From the NCBI RefSeq assembly GCF_007748195.1, contig NZ_CP037920.1:7002062-7066061 (forward strand): a DNA stretch of 64,000 bases. Reading direction: 5' to 3'. Under the pieces are notes generated by a model, which was not told the DNA's origin, ran no database searches, and saw nothing but the letters and a program-made list of their open reading frames with translations. Below, piece by piece: positions 26,746 through 35,366 of this stretch. Positions within the stretch are counted from its first letter, which is position 1. Every line of letters starts with the position of its first letter. Source of the stretch: Gimesia aquarii (GTDB lineage: Bacteria; Planctomycetota; Planctomycetia; Planctomycetales; Planctomycetaceae). A program made the translations under genes and the position numbers.

Positions 26746-28020
26746 TCAGGGACGAATCACAACTTCTGAGCCTATTCCCAGCATGTCGTAAACTTCAGCA
26801 ACATCCTGGTTGTGCATCCTCACACATCCTTTAGACTCTGCTTTACCAATCGAAGCAGGATTGATCGTGCCATGAATACCGTAGCTATCACCAATATCAA
26901 TCCATCGTTCGCCCAAGGGATTCGTCGGATCATCGTTGGCGATCACTCCCTCTGGACCATAATAAGTAGGATCCACCAACTTGTCTTTTACGAGAAATTT
27001 ACCCGTCGGTGTGGAATGATCTTTGCCAGTTCCAATGGCATAACGTTTTACAAAGTAACCATGTGCATGCACTGTCAAAGTAAAATCACTCAAATCCACA
27101 AATACGGAAAATGGTCCCTTGATGACCTTGAGCTTCTGACCAGGTCTGATTTTTCTGGGGTCAATCCGATTCAGCTTTGACAGGTACTCCCAGGGAATTT
27201 GATATTGTTTTGACACTTTTCGCAATTGATCTCCGGGCTCTATTTCATGAGGTGTCATAAAATGTGGCTGAGGAGAAAAGTAAATCATGCGTGCGGTCTC
27301 TTCAATTCGTGATTTGATGACCGGGTATAATTGAGGTTGTTTCCAGTAAATTTTAGAAAGCCTCTTATGAGCATCGATAATTTTTCCCTGCTGAATGAGT
27401 TGATCAATGGCGATCAGATCAGGAGTGGAATTTTCTGTCTGGCTTTTCCCTATTTCTTCATCAAAACTCGCATGCTTGGCCGTTTTGATCACACGAGCAC
27501 TCGCACGTTTGATCCCTTCTGGCGGGTTCAATTTCTTCGGAGCATTGAGCTCTTTTGAAGCCAGTTGAGGTGAGACCTGATCCTCTTTGGCCAAAGGTTG
27601 TGCAGAAACTTTGAAATGATTGGGTTCTATAGCAGCATTCACAGGAGAATCGACTTTAGGAGCAGTCTCTACAATCGTACCGGTAATCGTTCGCTTAAAA
27701 ATACGAGGTACTTCGATTTCTCTCCTATGATATTTACGTTGATTATCACTTCCCTCCGTTAATTCTTCTGCGGGAGGTTCCGACTGAGCAATGATGGTTT
27801 CCTGCTCCAAAACCGGCTCTTCATGATCGGAAGTTCCTTGTCGCTTACCAGACTCGGACGAATTTTGAGAAGAATCGTCAATCAAAGCCCCGGTTTGTGC
27901 TCCGCCCACATGAAATGGAATCCACTCATATTTCCAGGCAGCAGTCCCCAAAATTCCCAGCCCTATAAACATTACGACTCGAAAGGGAGTCATTAGTCGG
28001 TTCCGTTGATGACTTCGCAT
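26746..28020 (-). CDS. LysM plus YkuD-type L,D-transpeptidase
   Basis: The 424-residue protein has one N-terminal membrane anchor (VVMFIGLGILGTAAW), a long polar and disordered region with Glu, Ser and Pro, a LysM domain (about 258-302, EIEPGDQLRKVSKQY, RPGQKLKVI) and a C-terminal YkuD domain. Its catalytic motif is complete: His383 (YGIHGT) and Cys399 (SKGCVRMHN), 16 residues apart. Such enzymes make 3-3 crosslinks in peptidoglycan or attach proteins to it, outside the cytoplasmic membrane. This agrees with planctomycetes having peptidoglycan. AAGGA lies ten bases before the ATG. It is divergent from the ABC gene cluster. Confidence 0.92.
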   Translation of the reverse strand: MRSHQRNRLMTPFRVVMFIGLGILGTAAWKYEWIPFHVGGAQTGALIDDSSQNSSESGKRQGTSDHEEPVLEQETIIAQSEPPAEELTEGSDNQRKYHRREIEVPRIFKRTITGTIVETAPKVDSPVNAAIEPNHFKVSAQPLAKEDQVSPQLASKELNAPKKLNPPEGIKRASARVIKTAKHASFDEEIGKSQTENSTPDLIAIDQLIQQGKIIDAHKRLSKIYWKQPQLYPVIKSRIEETARMIYFSPQPHFMTPHEIEPGDQLRKVSKQYQIPWEYLSKLNRIDPRKIRPGQKLKVIKGPFSVFVDLSDFTLTVHAHGYFVKRYAIGTGKDHSTPTGKFLVKDKLVDPTYYGPEGVIANDDPTNPLGERWIDIGDSYGIHGTINPASIGKAESKGCVRMHNQDVAEVYDMLGIGSEVVIRP

Positions 28021-28352
28021 CTTGTAATCATCCTTGATTCACAGTTGTTGCATGTATCATTTCGCAGATTGTTTTAACACGAAAGAGGCGGAACTATAGC
28101 AAAACACTCAAAACAAGCCTACCGCGATCCCGATAAAAATAAGTCGAAATTGTTGCGACATAAGTTAGCTAACGACCATTGTTTAAGGGACTTTTTTTAA
28201 GACCCACTGATCGGGAATAATTGCAAAGATTTGCGAAAACAACACTAGCGAACGACTGGCTTATTGCATAACATTTGCAAAAACAACAGCACAAATCAGC
28301 GAAAGAATTTTCATCCGTAGTATCATTCTTCCATCGAACAAACGAGGTCAGC
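28021..28352. promoter_or_regulatory. Divergent promoter region with a 16-bp direct repeat
   Basis: No gene lies in this 332-base region. Two near-identical copies of ATTTGCRAAAACAACA occur at 28229-28244 and 28273-28288, 15 of 16 bases equal, with starts 44 bases apart (about four helical turns), the second ending 64 bases before the ABC ATPase ATG. A 10-bp palindrome GTTAGCTAAC lies at 28164-28173. Both could be regulator sites for the ABC cluster; which protein binds is unknown. Confidence 0.45.
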
Positions 28353-29027
28353 ATGTCTTTGCTGCTGGAAAACGTCAAAAAGAGCTACCGGGAACCCAAT
28401 GGTTCCATTCTCCCCATTCTGAATATTGAACGATTTGAACTGAAAGAAAGTGAACAGGTCGTGCTGATTGGCGAGAGTGGTTCAGGGAAATCGACCCTCC
28501 TGAATGTCATCTCTGGAATTACTTCAGCCGATAGCGGAAAAGTAACCATTGCTGGCACCGAAATTGCTTCGATGGCGGAGGTGGTCCGCGATCGATTTCG
28601 AGCCGAACGGATCGGTTTTGTTTTCCAGACATTCAATCTGTTACCCGCTTTTTCTGCTTTGGAAAATGTCTTGCTAGGTATGAGTTTCTCACGCGAAAAA
28701 CCAAATCGGAATCGCGCGAAAGAACTCTTGGCACAGGTTGGCTTGGAACATCGCTTACATCATCGCCCCCAACAAATGTCTGTTGGAGAACAACAGCGTG
28801 TGGCAGTCGCTCGCGCATTGGCCAATCAACCCAAGCTCTTACTCGCAGATGAACCTACCGCCAATGTGGATATTTCCAACCAGGAAACGATTCTGCAATT
28901 ATTACGAGATGCTTGCGCACAGAACCAGATTTCGATGCTGCTGGTAACACACTCACAAGAAGTCGCCAAACAGTTTGACCGCGTGGAAACGTTATCTGAT
29001 TTTAATAAAATTCACGCAGAAATATAA
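28353..29027 (+). CDS. ABC transporter ATPase, LolD/MacB type
   Basis: The 224-residue nucleotide-binding subunit has Walker A GESGSGKST, Q-loop FVFQTFNLLPAF, a signature MSVGEQQRVAVARA (Ser-Val-Gly-Glu-Gln in place of LSGGQ) and Walker B LLLADEPT, followed by the switch His (VTHS). Start ATG at 28353 has GAGG about seven bases before it. The permease follows 55 bases downstream. LolD/MacB-type pairs power extraction or movement of lipids, peptides or other cargo across the envelope by a mechanical lever. Neighbouring genes suggest a metal-linked cluster rather than lipoprotein sorting. Confidence 0.92.
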   Translation: MSLLLENVKKSYREPNGSILPILNIERFELKESEQVVLIGESGSGKSTLLNVISGITSADSGKVTIAGTEIASMAEVVRDRFRAERIGFVFQTFNLLPAFSALENVLLGMSFSREKPNRNRAKELLAQVGLEHRLHHRPQQMSVGEQQRVAVARALANQPKLLLADEPTANVDISNQETILQLLRDACAQNQISMLLVTHSQEVAKQFDRVETLSDFNKIHAEI

Positions 29028-29082
29028 CACTCATTTTATTCATGATATTTTTTATCCTCAGTGAACGAAGTAATTCCCCACT

Positions 29083-30432
29083 ATGAATACTGTCACTATT
29101 GCCTGGAAAAGTATCCAACAACGTCGCGTCTCCTCACTGTTAACGGCTTTGAGTGTCGCTTTGGGTGTCACACTCCTGGTCTCCGTCCTAGTCATCAATG
29201 ACGTCGTTGACCGTATGTTTAATCAGACTGCCAGTGGCTATGACTTGATTGTCGGTGCGCAAGGCAGCCCACTGCAATTGGTTTTGAGTACCGTCTTTCG
29301 CGTCGGAGCACCGATTGAAAACCTGCCTTACCGATACTACACCGAATTGAAAAAAGACCCACGCATTGAAGAAGCCATTCCTTTTGCAATTGGTGATGTG
29401 ACGCAGAAGGGTGCGTTCCCCATCGTAGGAACCATTCCACGTTACTTTGCGCTGGAATACATTCCCGGTCGCCATTTTCGCATTAACAAAGATGGAAAAT
29501 TTCTACCAGGAACCTGGGATGCCGTGATTGGCTCTGTGGTCGCAAAACAAAATAACTGGAAGATGGGCGATGAGTTCCAACTGATTCATGGTTCCGCAGA
29601 AAGTGGACACGTCCATGATGAAAAATTTAAAATTGTGGGTATTCTGGCACCAACGGGAACCCCCAATGATCGTACTGTGTTCGTAAATCTGCGCGGTTTT
29701 TATCAGGTCTCCGGACATGAAAAACCTCTGGATGAAGCGCTCAAACGGGAAGCTGCTTTTTTTGGAGAAGCACTCGATGAAGAAAAACTGAAAAGGTTGA
29801 TGAAAGAGAACGCAGCCCATGATCACAGTGGTCATGATCATGGACACAACCACGCACATGAAGTACCCGATGCCCAGAAAGAAGTCACCGCGATTCTCGT
29901 ACAAATGAAAGGGGACCGATTACGCGGATTTACAACAATCAAGTTTCAGTCTGAACTCAAAGAGGCGAATCAAGCGATGGCCGTCAATCCGATTCGGCAA
30001 ATCAGCTGGCTGATGACTAATATCGTGGGCAATGTGCGCACGATGCTCATCATTTTGACATCGTTGATCATTGTCGTTTCCGGCGTCAGTATTTTCGTCA
30101 GCATTTACAACTCGATGTCGGACCGCAAAAGAGAAATCGCCATTATGCGCGCCCTGGGTGCCGGGCGCACTACCGTCTTTTCGATCATTCTATCTGAATC
30201 CGTGCTGCTCTGTCTGGGTGGAGGCATCTTGGGAATCATCCTCGGACATGGTCTCGTCTTCATCGCCTCTCCCATTATCGAAGCACGTAGCGGACTGTTG
30301 ATCAACCCGTTTGCATTCAGCTCAATAGAATTGATCCTGTTGCCGATCCTTGTCGTGCTAGCTTCACTGGTAGGATTTATCCCCGCCATGACCGCATATC
30401 GAACTGATGTCGCCAGTACGTTAAGTGACTAA
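29083..30432 (+). CDS. FtsX/MacB-type ABC permease with His-rich periplasmic loop
   Basis: The 449-residue permease has the family layout: one helix near the N-terminus (about 18-45, SLLTALSVALGVTLLVSVL), a large periplasmic domain (about 46-310) and three C-terminal helices including SIFVSIYNSMSDRKREIAIMRALGA, the coupling segment that contacts the ATPase. At about residues 245-263 the periplasmic domain carries a His-rich insertion (AHDHSGHDHGHNHAHE), likely to bind zinc or a similar metal. This ties the transporter to metal handling. It is paired with the ATPase just upstream. Cargo unknown. Confidence 0.9.
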   Translation: MNTVTIAWKSIQQRRVSSLLTALSVALGVTLLVSVLVINDVVDRMFNQTASGYDLIVGAQGSPLQLVLSTVFRVGAPIENLPYRYYTELKKDPRIEEAIPFAIGDVTQKGAFPIVGTIPRYFALEYIPGRHFRINKDGKFLPGTWDAVIGSVVAKQNNWKMGDEFQLIHGSAESGHVHDEKFKIVGILAPTGTPNDRTVFVNLRGFYQVSGHEKPLDEALKREAAFFGEALDEEKLKRLMKENAAHDHSGHDHGHNHAHEVPDAQKEVTAILVQMKGDRLRGFTTIKFQSELKEANQAMAVNPIRQISWLMTNIVGNVRTMLIILTSLIIVVSGVSIFVSIYNSMSDRKREIAIMRALGAGRTTVFSIILSESVLLCLGGGILGIILGHGLVFIASPIIEARSGLLINPFAFSSIELILLPILVVLASLVGFIPAMTAYRTDVASTLSD

Positions 30433-30956
30433 GCTTATGGATCAAACCATAAGAATAATTATACAAAATAACACTTCCGGCAATTTCTAGTGGATCTGTC
30501 TGATAGTATATTGAAGACAAGGCTCATAAGTGTCTATTCAGTAATGTTTTATACTCTTTCTATCTCTTCAAATTCATTTTTTGAATGATTCTGAGTGTCA
30601 GATACATGCCTTGCATTCTTTAAGGTAGGTTAAATAATCAACGGAAATGAAATCTTCTCCGTATATACTATATTAGTAGTATTATGTAAGCTGTTGAGAG
30701 AAAAGAACCGTGGAGTGATTATTCCGGTCTTTGAAATTAATAGGGGTTCTGACTTCTCTCTCATGATTTCTGTGGTTTTCTATGGGAATTCAGGGGTGAT
30801 CTGCCCCTTTTAGCATGATATGATTTAAATAATAGGAGTTGGACCACTCTCGAATCTCTGAGCGCATTCAGTGTAAGTGAGTAGTCACGCTCTATAACTA
30901 TCATATTCGTTTTTTCTTAATTTTCATTCTTGCTGAATTTTGAAAGGCCTTGCAAA
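30433..30956. other. Intergenic region, no gene seen
   Basis: 524 A+T-rich bases between the permease and the CCFG-domain membrane protein. It contains short hairpins such as AGGGG...CCCCT around 30789-30810 followed by TTTTAG, which might be a weak terminator. A separate promoter for the next gene is likely in the later half. No coding frame is convincing. Confidence 0.4.
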
Positions 30957-31670
30957 ATGTCGCAAGTTCTTGATGGATCCAATCAATTTTTGCACGACGC
31001 GGTCGATACCCAGAACGAGTTTTCTTACAAACCTGTGCCTCCTACTGCCGTTGTTGGTTTAGCATTAGGATTGCTCTCGTTCATCGCATTGTTTGGAATT
31101 ATTGGTCTGGGGATTGCCGTCGTCGGAATCATTGTTTCTCTCATTAGCTTATTCAGTATCAAACGCGCTGCGGGTGAACTGGGAGGTAAAACAGTGGCCA
31201 TTGCAGGGGTCGCACTCTCCGCATTTTTCTTAGCCACTGGAATTTCCTATCAGTCTTATGTTTACGCGCATGAAGTCCCAGACGGTTTTCAGCGACTCAA
31301 TTTTACCAGTGATATTTCCGCCAAAGATTTTGTTCAGAAAGACGGGGTTACGCGAGTTGATCCGGAAGTACTGAAGCTGGATAAACAAAAGATCTTCCTC
31401 AAAGGTTACATGTATCCTACCAGAGATACTAAAAATCTGAAAAACTTTATTCTCGTGAAAGACAATGGTCAGTGCTGCTTTGGGGGACAACCCGATGCCA
31501 AGGATATGATCCTGGTTGAAATGCAAGGCGATCACCGTGCTGATTTTTATGCTGGCCTGGTAGCTGTGGCTGGCGAATTTCAGGCCGAAGCACCTACACA
31601 GGCAGGTGAACTGAGACCCGTTTATCAATTAAAGGGAACACATTTTGAACAGGCAAGGACCGCCTATTAA
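30957..31670 (+). CDS. Two-helix membrane protein with periplasmic CCFG (DUF3299-like) domain
   Basis: About 238 residues. Residues 25-90 hold two Gly-rich hydrophobic helices (TAVVGLALGLLSFIALFG, then AIAGVALSAFFLATG) of the DUF4190 type. The rest is predicted outside the membrane and includes KIFLKGYMYPTRDTKNL, FILVKDNGQCCFGGQP and a final strand with VAVAGEF. That arrangement (G-Y/F-M-x-P, F-x-L-x-x-D-N, CCFG, P) recurs in the next gene and resembles the DUF3299 OB-like domain of zinc-regulated clusters. AAAGG precedes the ATG by nine bases. Function unknown; the domain relation is by eye. Confidence 0.7.
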   Translation: MSQVLDGSNQFLHDAVDTQNEFSYKPVPPTAVVGLALGLLSFIALFGIIGLGIAVVGIIVSLISLFSIKRAAGELGGKTVAIAGVALSAFFLATGISYQSYVYAHEVPDGFQRLNFTSDISAKDFVQKDGVTRVDPEVLKLDKQKIFLKGYMYPTRDTKNLKNFILVKDNGQCCFGGQPDAKDMILVEMQGDHRADFYAGLVAVAGEFQAEAPTQAGELRPVYQLKGTHFEQARTAY

Positions 31671-31724
31671 TCATTGTGTCTTTGAGAAGTAGAGAGAAAG
31701 AACTATTATAAAACTTGTTTACCG

Positions 31725-31757
31725 AATGGCTCAGATTGATTGACAGTCTGAGCCATT
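31725..31757. terminator. Hairpin between the two CCFG-domain genes
   Basis: Arms AATGGCTCAGA (31725-31735) and TCTGAGCCATT (31747-31757) pair perfectly around 11 bases. No strong T-run follows, so it may be a weak terminator, a processing site or an attenuating structure in front of the GTG start at 31812. Confidence 0.55.
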
Positions 31758-31811
31758 ATCAACTTTGTAACGAAGTTGGTGCAACCACCCGATCATCAGG
31801 AGTTTGATCAC

Positions 31812-32693
31812 GTGCAGGCCCACCTTTATCCCACCCGACAGACAACATTATTTTTGGTTTTCCTGATTCTGAGTAGTCTTCCTGTTTTAGGAACAGGCTG
31901 TACATCATCAGAGCCGACAGAGTATCGCCAGTTCAGCGATCAGATTGACCAAAAGAGTCAAGATACTAGCCCCACTGAGATTGTCGATTCAAAATCATCT
32001 GTCGACAGTCAGCAAACACAAAATGCTGCAACAACACCTGAAACAAGATCGCCACCAGAAATAGACAAACCAAAAGAGACTTCTGAAGAAAAAATTCTGG
32101 CCCAGGCAACCTCAAAACAGACCGTACAAAAAACGGAAACCAAAGTTTCAGAAGATAAAACCCTGGCGCTCGTCGCACGTAAACCAAATCCGAAAGATCG
32201 TGCATTAACAGAACAGGAAAAAAAAGAACTAGCTGCTCTCGAACCTCGAGAAGTTAAATTGCTCATCAAAAATCGTACTTTTCAAAAAACATCACCTGGA
32301 GACGCTCTGCGTGTCTCCTATGACGATATTGATTTGTTGAAAGTGCTGAATATGGAACCGGTCACTCCCAATGCACCGGAATTAATGCCACAATGGTTAA
32401 AGAATCTGGATGGCGCGCGGATTCGTATTCGAGGGTTTATGTATCCTCCCTTTCAGCAGACTGGAAATGAATTTTTCATGCTGGCCCGTGACAATCAGAT
32501 CTGTTGTTTTGGGAAAAACCCGAAAATTTATGACTTATTTCCCGTTGTGATGCGTGACGGCGTGACAACCGACTATATTCTGAACCGCCCCTTTGACGTG
32601 GTAGGCACGTTCCATATTAAAGCGGAATCTATCGATGATGAACTAGAGCGTATCTATATGATCGACGACGCCATCGTCATCGATCAAAAATGA
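31812..32693 (+). CDS. Lipoprotein with CCFG (DUF3299-like) domain
   Basis: About 293 residues. The start is taken as GTG at 31812, with CAGGAG eight bases ahead; it gives a clean lipoprotein signal (FLVFLILSSLPVLGTGC, lipobox ending in Cys). A long low-complexity linker rich in Ser, Thr, Glu and Lys follows (to about 165). The C-terminal domain reads RIRIRGFMYPPFQQTG, FFMLARDNQICCFG and DVVGTFHI, clearly alignable with the end of the preceding gene. Two adjacent Cys could form a redox or metal site. Position and domain tie it to the ABC transporter upstream. Function unknown. Confidence 0.72.
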   Translation: MQAHLYPTRQTTLFLVFLILSSLPVLGTGCTSSEPTEYRQFSDQIDQKSQDTSPTEIVDSKSSVDSQQTQNAATTPETRSPPEIDKPKETSEEKILAQATSKQTVQKTETKVSEDKTLALVARKPNPKDRALTEQEKKELAALEPREVKLLIKNRTFQKTSPGDALRVSYDDIDLLKVLNMEPVTPNAPELMPQWLKNLDGARIRIRGFMYPPFQQTGNEFFMLARDNQICCFGKNPKIYDLFPVVMRDGVTTDYILNRPFDVVGTFHIKAESIDDELERIYMIDDAIVIDQK

Positions 32694-32769
32694 CGGTAGA
32701 ATCTCTGTTAGAAACATTTTAAAGATTTCAATTTCAAGAAACATATTTCAATCGCCACGAGGTCAGGCA

Positions 32770-33960
32770 ATGAATCGTCTCAAACACAACGTCAATAACC
32801 GATTTTTTATGGGACTCCTCTGCAGTCTGATTGTGATTTCACAGTCAAGCTACGCGGTAGCCTGCCCTTTCTGTTCTGCTCCTTCACTGACGTTGACCGA
32901 ACAGCTCTCGCAATCTGATGTTGCCGTCCTGGCACAATGGACAGAGGCAGAAAAAGGTACGTTAGAAAAAGCCGGCAAGACGGTTTTTGAAATTAAAGAA
33001 ATTGTCAAACAATCGGACAAAGACAAACTGAAAGTCGGCGATAAGATCGTTATCAATCGTCATCGTCCTGGTAAAAAAGGAAACTTGTTTTTACTACTCG
33101 GTACCAAAGGTACCAGCGTTGATTGGGGGGACCCGATTGAAGTGACAGAAACAAGCTTCCACTACATCTCACAAGCACCTCCTCCTGAGGAAAAGACATC
33201 CAAGCGTTTACGTTATTTCCTGAAGTTCCTGGAATATCCTGATCAGATGGTCGCAAACGATGCGTATGCAGAATTTGCCAATGCCCCTTATGAAGATATC
33301 ACGCCTCTTGCGAAAGACATGCCACGGGAAAAAATTCGGAAATGGGTCGTTGATTCCAATACTCCCGTGACTCGCCTGGGGCTATATGGTCTGTTACTGG
33401 GGTTATGTGGACAGGAATCTGACGTCGCCTTTATGGAAAAGAAGATTAATGAACCGACTAAAGAGTTTCGACTGGGCATTGATGGTGTCATTTCTGGATA
33501 TCTGCTACTGACTGGTGCAGATGGTTTGGACAAAATTGATGAAACCAAGTTTATCCCCAAGAAAGTTGCCTTTAGCGAAACTTACGCCGCCATGCAGGCA
33601 CTACGTTTCATGTGGACTTACGCAGATGGCCGTATCAGTAAGGACCGCTTGCGTAAATCAATGCGTTTATTATTGGATCGTCCCGAATTGACAGATCTCG
33701 TTGTGGCTGATCTCGCACGCTGGGATGACTGGAGCGTCCTGGATCGCTTGATGGAAATGTATGGTACAGGAGATTATGACATCCCTTCTATTAAGCGTGC
33801 CATTGTGCGTTATCTGCTGGTCGCTTCCAAAGGCAAGAACAAAAAAGGAGGCGGAGCAGACCCGGCAACGGCGGAGAAAGCAAAGCTACTGCTTGACAAA
33901 TTACGTAAAGAAGACCCCAAAACAGTCAAAAGTGCAGAACGCTTCTTTTTCTTCAAATAA
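32770..33960 (+). CDS. Secreted CPFCS protein, first copy of tandem pair
   Basis: The 396-residue protein has a signal peptide ending near SSYAVA, so the mature chain would begin at or near Cys in CPFCSAPSLTLTEQL. The next 110 residues look like a beta-barrel of the OB/NTR type (SDVAVLAQWTE, TVFEIKEIVKQ, KVGDKIVINRHRPG, LFLLLGT). An N-terminal Cys followed by such a barrel recalls the TIMP/netrin-like domain. The remaining 250 residues are helical, perhaps HEAT-like (GLYGLLLGLCGQESD, DLARWDDWSVLDRLMEMYG). No catalytic motif seen. The next gene is its paralogue. Function unknown. Confidence 0.72.
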   Translation: MNRLKHNVNNRFFMGLLCSLIVISQSSYAVACPFCSAPSLTLTEQLSQSDVAVLAQWTEAEKGTLEKAGKTVFEIKEIVKQSDKDKLKVGDKIVINRHRPGKKGNLFLLLGTKGTSVDWGDPIEVTETSFHYISQAPPPEEKTSKRLRYFLKFLEYPDQMVANDAYAEFANAPYEDITPLAKDMPREKIRKWVVDSNTPVTRLGLYGLLLGLCGQESDVAFMEKKINEPTKEFRLGIDGVISGYLLLTGADGLDKIDETKFIPKKVAFSETYAAMQALRFMWTYADGRISKDRLRKSMRLLLDRPELTDLVVADLARWDDWSVLDRLMEMYGTGDYDIPSIKRAIVRYLLVASKGKNKKGGGADPATAEKAKLLLDKLRKEDPKTVKSAERFFFFK

Positions 33961-34051
33961 GAAGAACAGGCATTTTGACATCTGGATTTTTTGTAGCCGC
34001 GTGAGGAACTAACGGTCACAAAACTTGTCTCAATCACCAGAAGGATCTGGA

Positions 34052-35242
34052 ATGACTGGACGAAAACAACACATGAAAGTTCGCATTGGTATAGGACTGC
34101 TGAGTGCGCTACTCATATTTTCAAATGCAATCACGCTTCATGCATGCCCTTTCTGCTCTGGCCCCTCGCGAACATTGACTGAGCAACTCTCTGAATCTGA
34201 AATAACTGTTCTCGCGAAATGGATTGAAACAAAAAAAGGAACACTGGAAAGATCTGGTAATACGCTTTTTGAAATCAAAAAAGTTATTCGTCAGTCCTAC
34301 AAGGACCATTTGGATGTAGGCGATCAAATCATCATCAATCGACATCGCTCCGGGAAAAGAAGTCAGTTGTTTTTATTACTGGGAACCAACGAGACCAGTA
34401 TGAATTGGAAAAACCTGATTCCAATTACCGAAACCTGTTTTCAATACGTTTCTCAAGCTCCTCCCGCAAAAGAACAAACATCCAAACGCCTGCGGTATTT
34501 CCTGAAGTTTCTGGAACACTCAGATCCGATGATCGCCAATGATGCCTTTGCTGAATTTGCGAATGCTCCCTACGAAAAGATCACTCCTCTCGCCAAAGAG
34601 CTGCCGCGAAAAAAAATTCGAACATGGATTGTGAGTCCTGATACCCCTGTAGTCCGATTGGGGTTGTATGGCTTGTTACTGGGGCTGTGTGGACAGGAAT
34701 CAGATATTGCATTTATGGAATCGAAGATCAATGAACCCGTTAAAAAAGTTCGATTTGGCATTGATGGCCTGATCTCAGGATACCTGCTACAGACCGGTGC
34801 AGATGGGTTAGACAAAATTGAACAAACCAAATTCATTTCCGAAACAGTTCCTTACTCTGAAACAAAAGCCGCGATACAAGCGTTGTATTTTATGTGGGCT
34901 TATGGAAATGAACGGATCAGCAAAGAACGATTGCGAAAGTCAATGAGACTGCTGCTGGATCGACCTGAGTTAACCGACCTGGTAATCGCGGATCTTGCAC
35001 GCTGGAATGATTGGAGCGTACTGGATCGTCTAATGCAAATGTATCAAACAGAAGACTATAGTAACTCTTCGATCAAACGCGCCATTATAAGATATCTTTT
35101 GGTCGCCTCTAAAGGTAGAAACAAAAAAGGGATTGGTGCCGATCTCAATACTGCAGAAAAAGCAAAGCAGTTTATTAATAAACTGCGTAAAGAAGATCCA
35201 AAAACAGTCCAAAGCGCAGAACGCTTATTCATCGTTCGATAA
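34052..35242 (+). CDS. Secreted CPFCS protein, second copy of tandem pair
   Basis: Also 396 residues and alignable from end to end with the preceding gene: CPFCSGPSRTLTEQLSES, DVGDQIIINRHRSGK, LRYFLKFLEHSD and RLRKSMRLLLDRPELTDL recur with scattered substitutions, so this is a gene duplication old enough to have diverged. ATG at 34052 has AAGGA six bases before it; an upstream in-frame TTG would lengthen it by nine residues. The signal peptide is IGLLSALLIFSNAITLHA. Lying 91 bases after its sister, it is likely co-transcribed. Function unknown. Confidence 0.72.
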   Translation: MTGRKQHMKVRIGIGLLSALLIFSNAITLHACPFCSGPSRTLTEQLSESEITVLAKWIETKKGTLERSGNTLFEIKKVIRQSYKDHLDVGDQIIINRHRSGKRSQLFLLLGTNETSMNWKNLIPITETCFQYVSQAPPAKEQTSKRLRYFLKFLEHSDPMIANDAFAEFANAPYEKITPLAKELPRKKIRTWIVSPDTPVVRLGLYGLLLGLCGQESDIAFMESKINEPVKKVRFGIDGLISGYLLQTGADGLDKIEQTKFISETVPYSETKAAIQALYFMWAYGNERISKERLRKSMRLLLDRPELTDLVIADLARWNDWSVLDRLMQMYQTEDYSNSSIKRAIIRYLLVASKGRNKKGIGADLNTAEKAKQFINKLRKEDPKTVQSAERLFIVR

Positions 35243-35366
35243 GTAAGGATTAGAACGCATTTCGTTTTTTTGCCCTGCGAACAGTGTCAGTCAATCGAGC
35301 ATTTCGCTAGAGTAGCAGTACTGGTAATTTCTTATTTTAACTGTATCTCTTTAGAAATATTTGATC

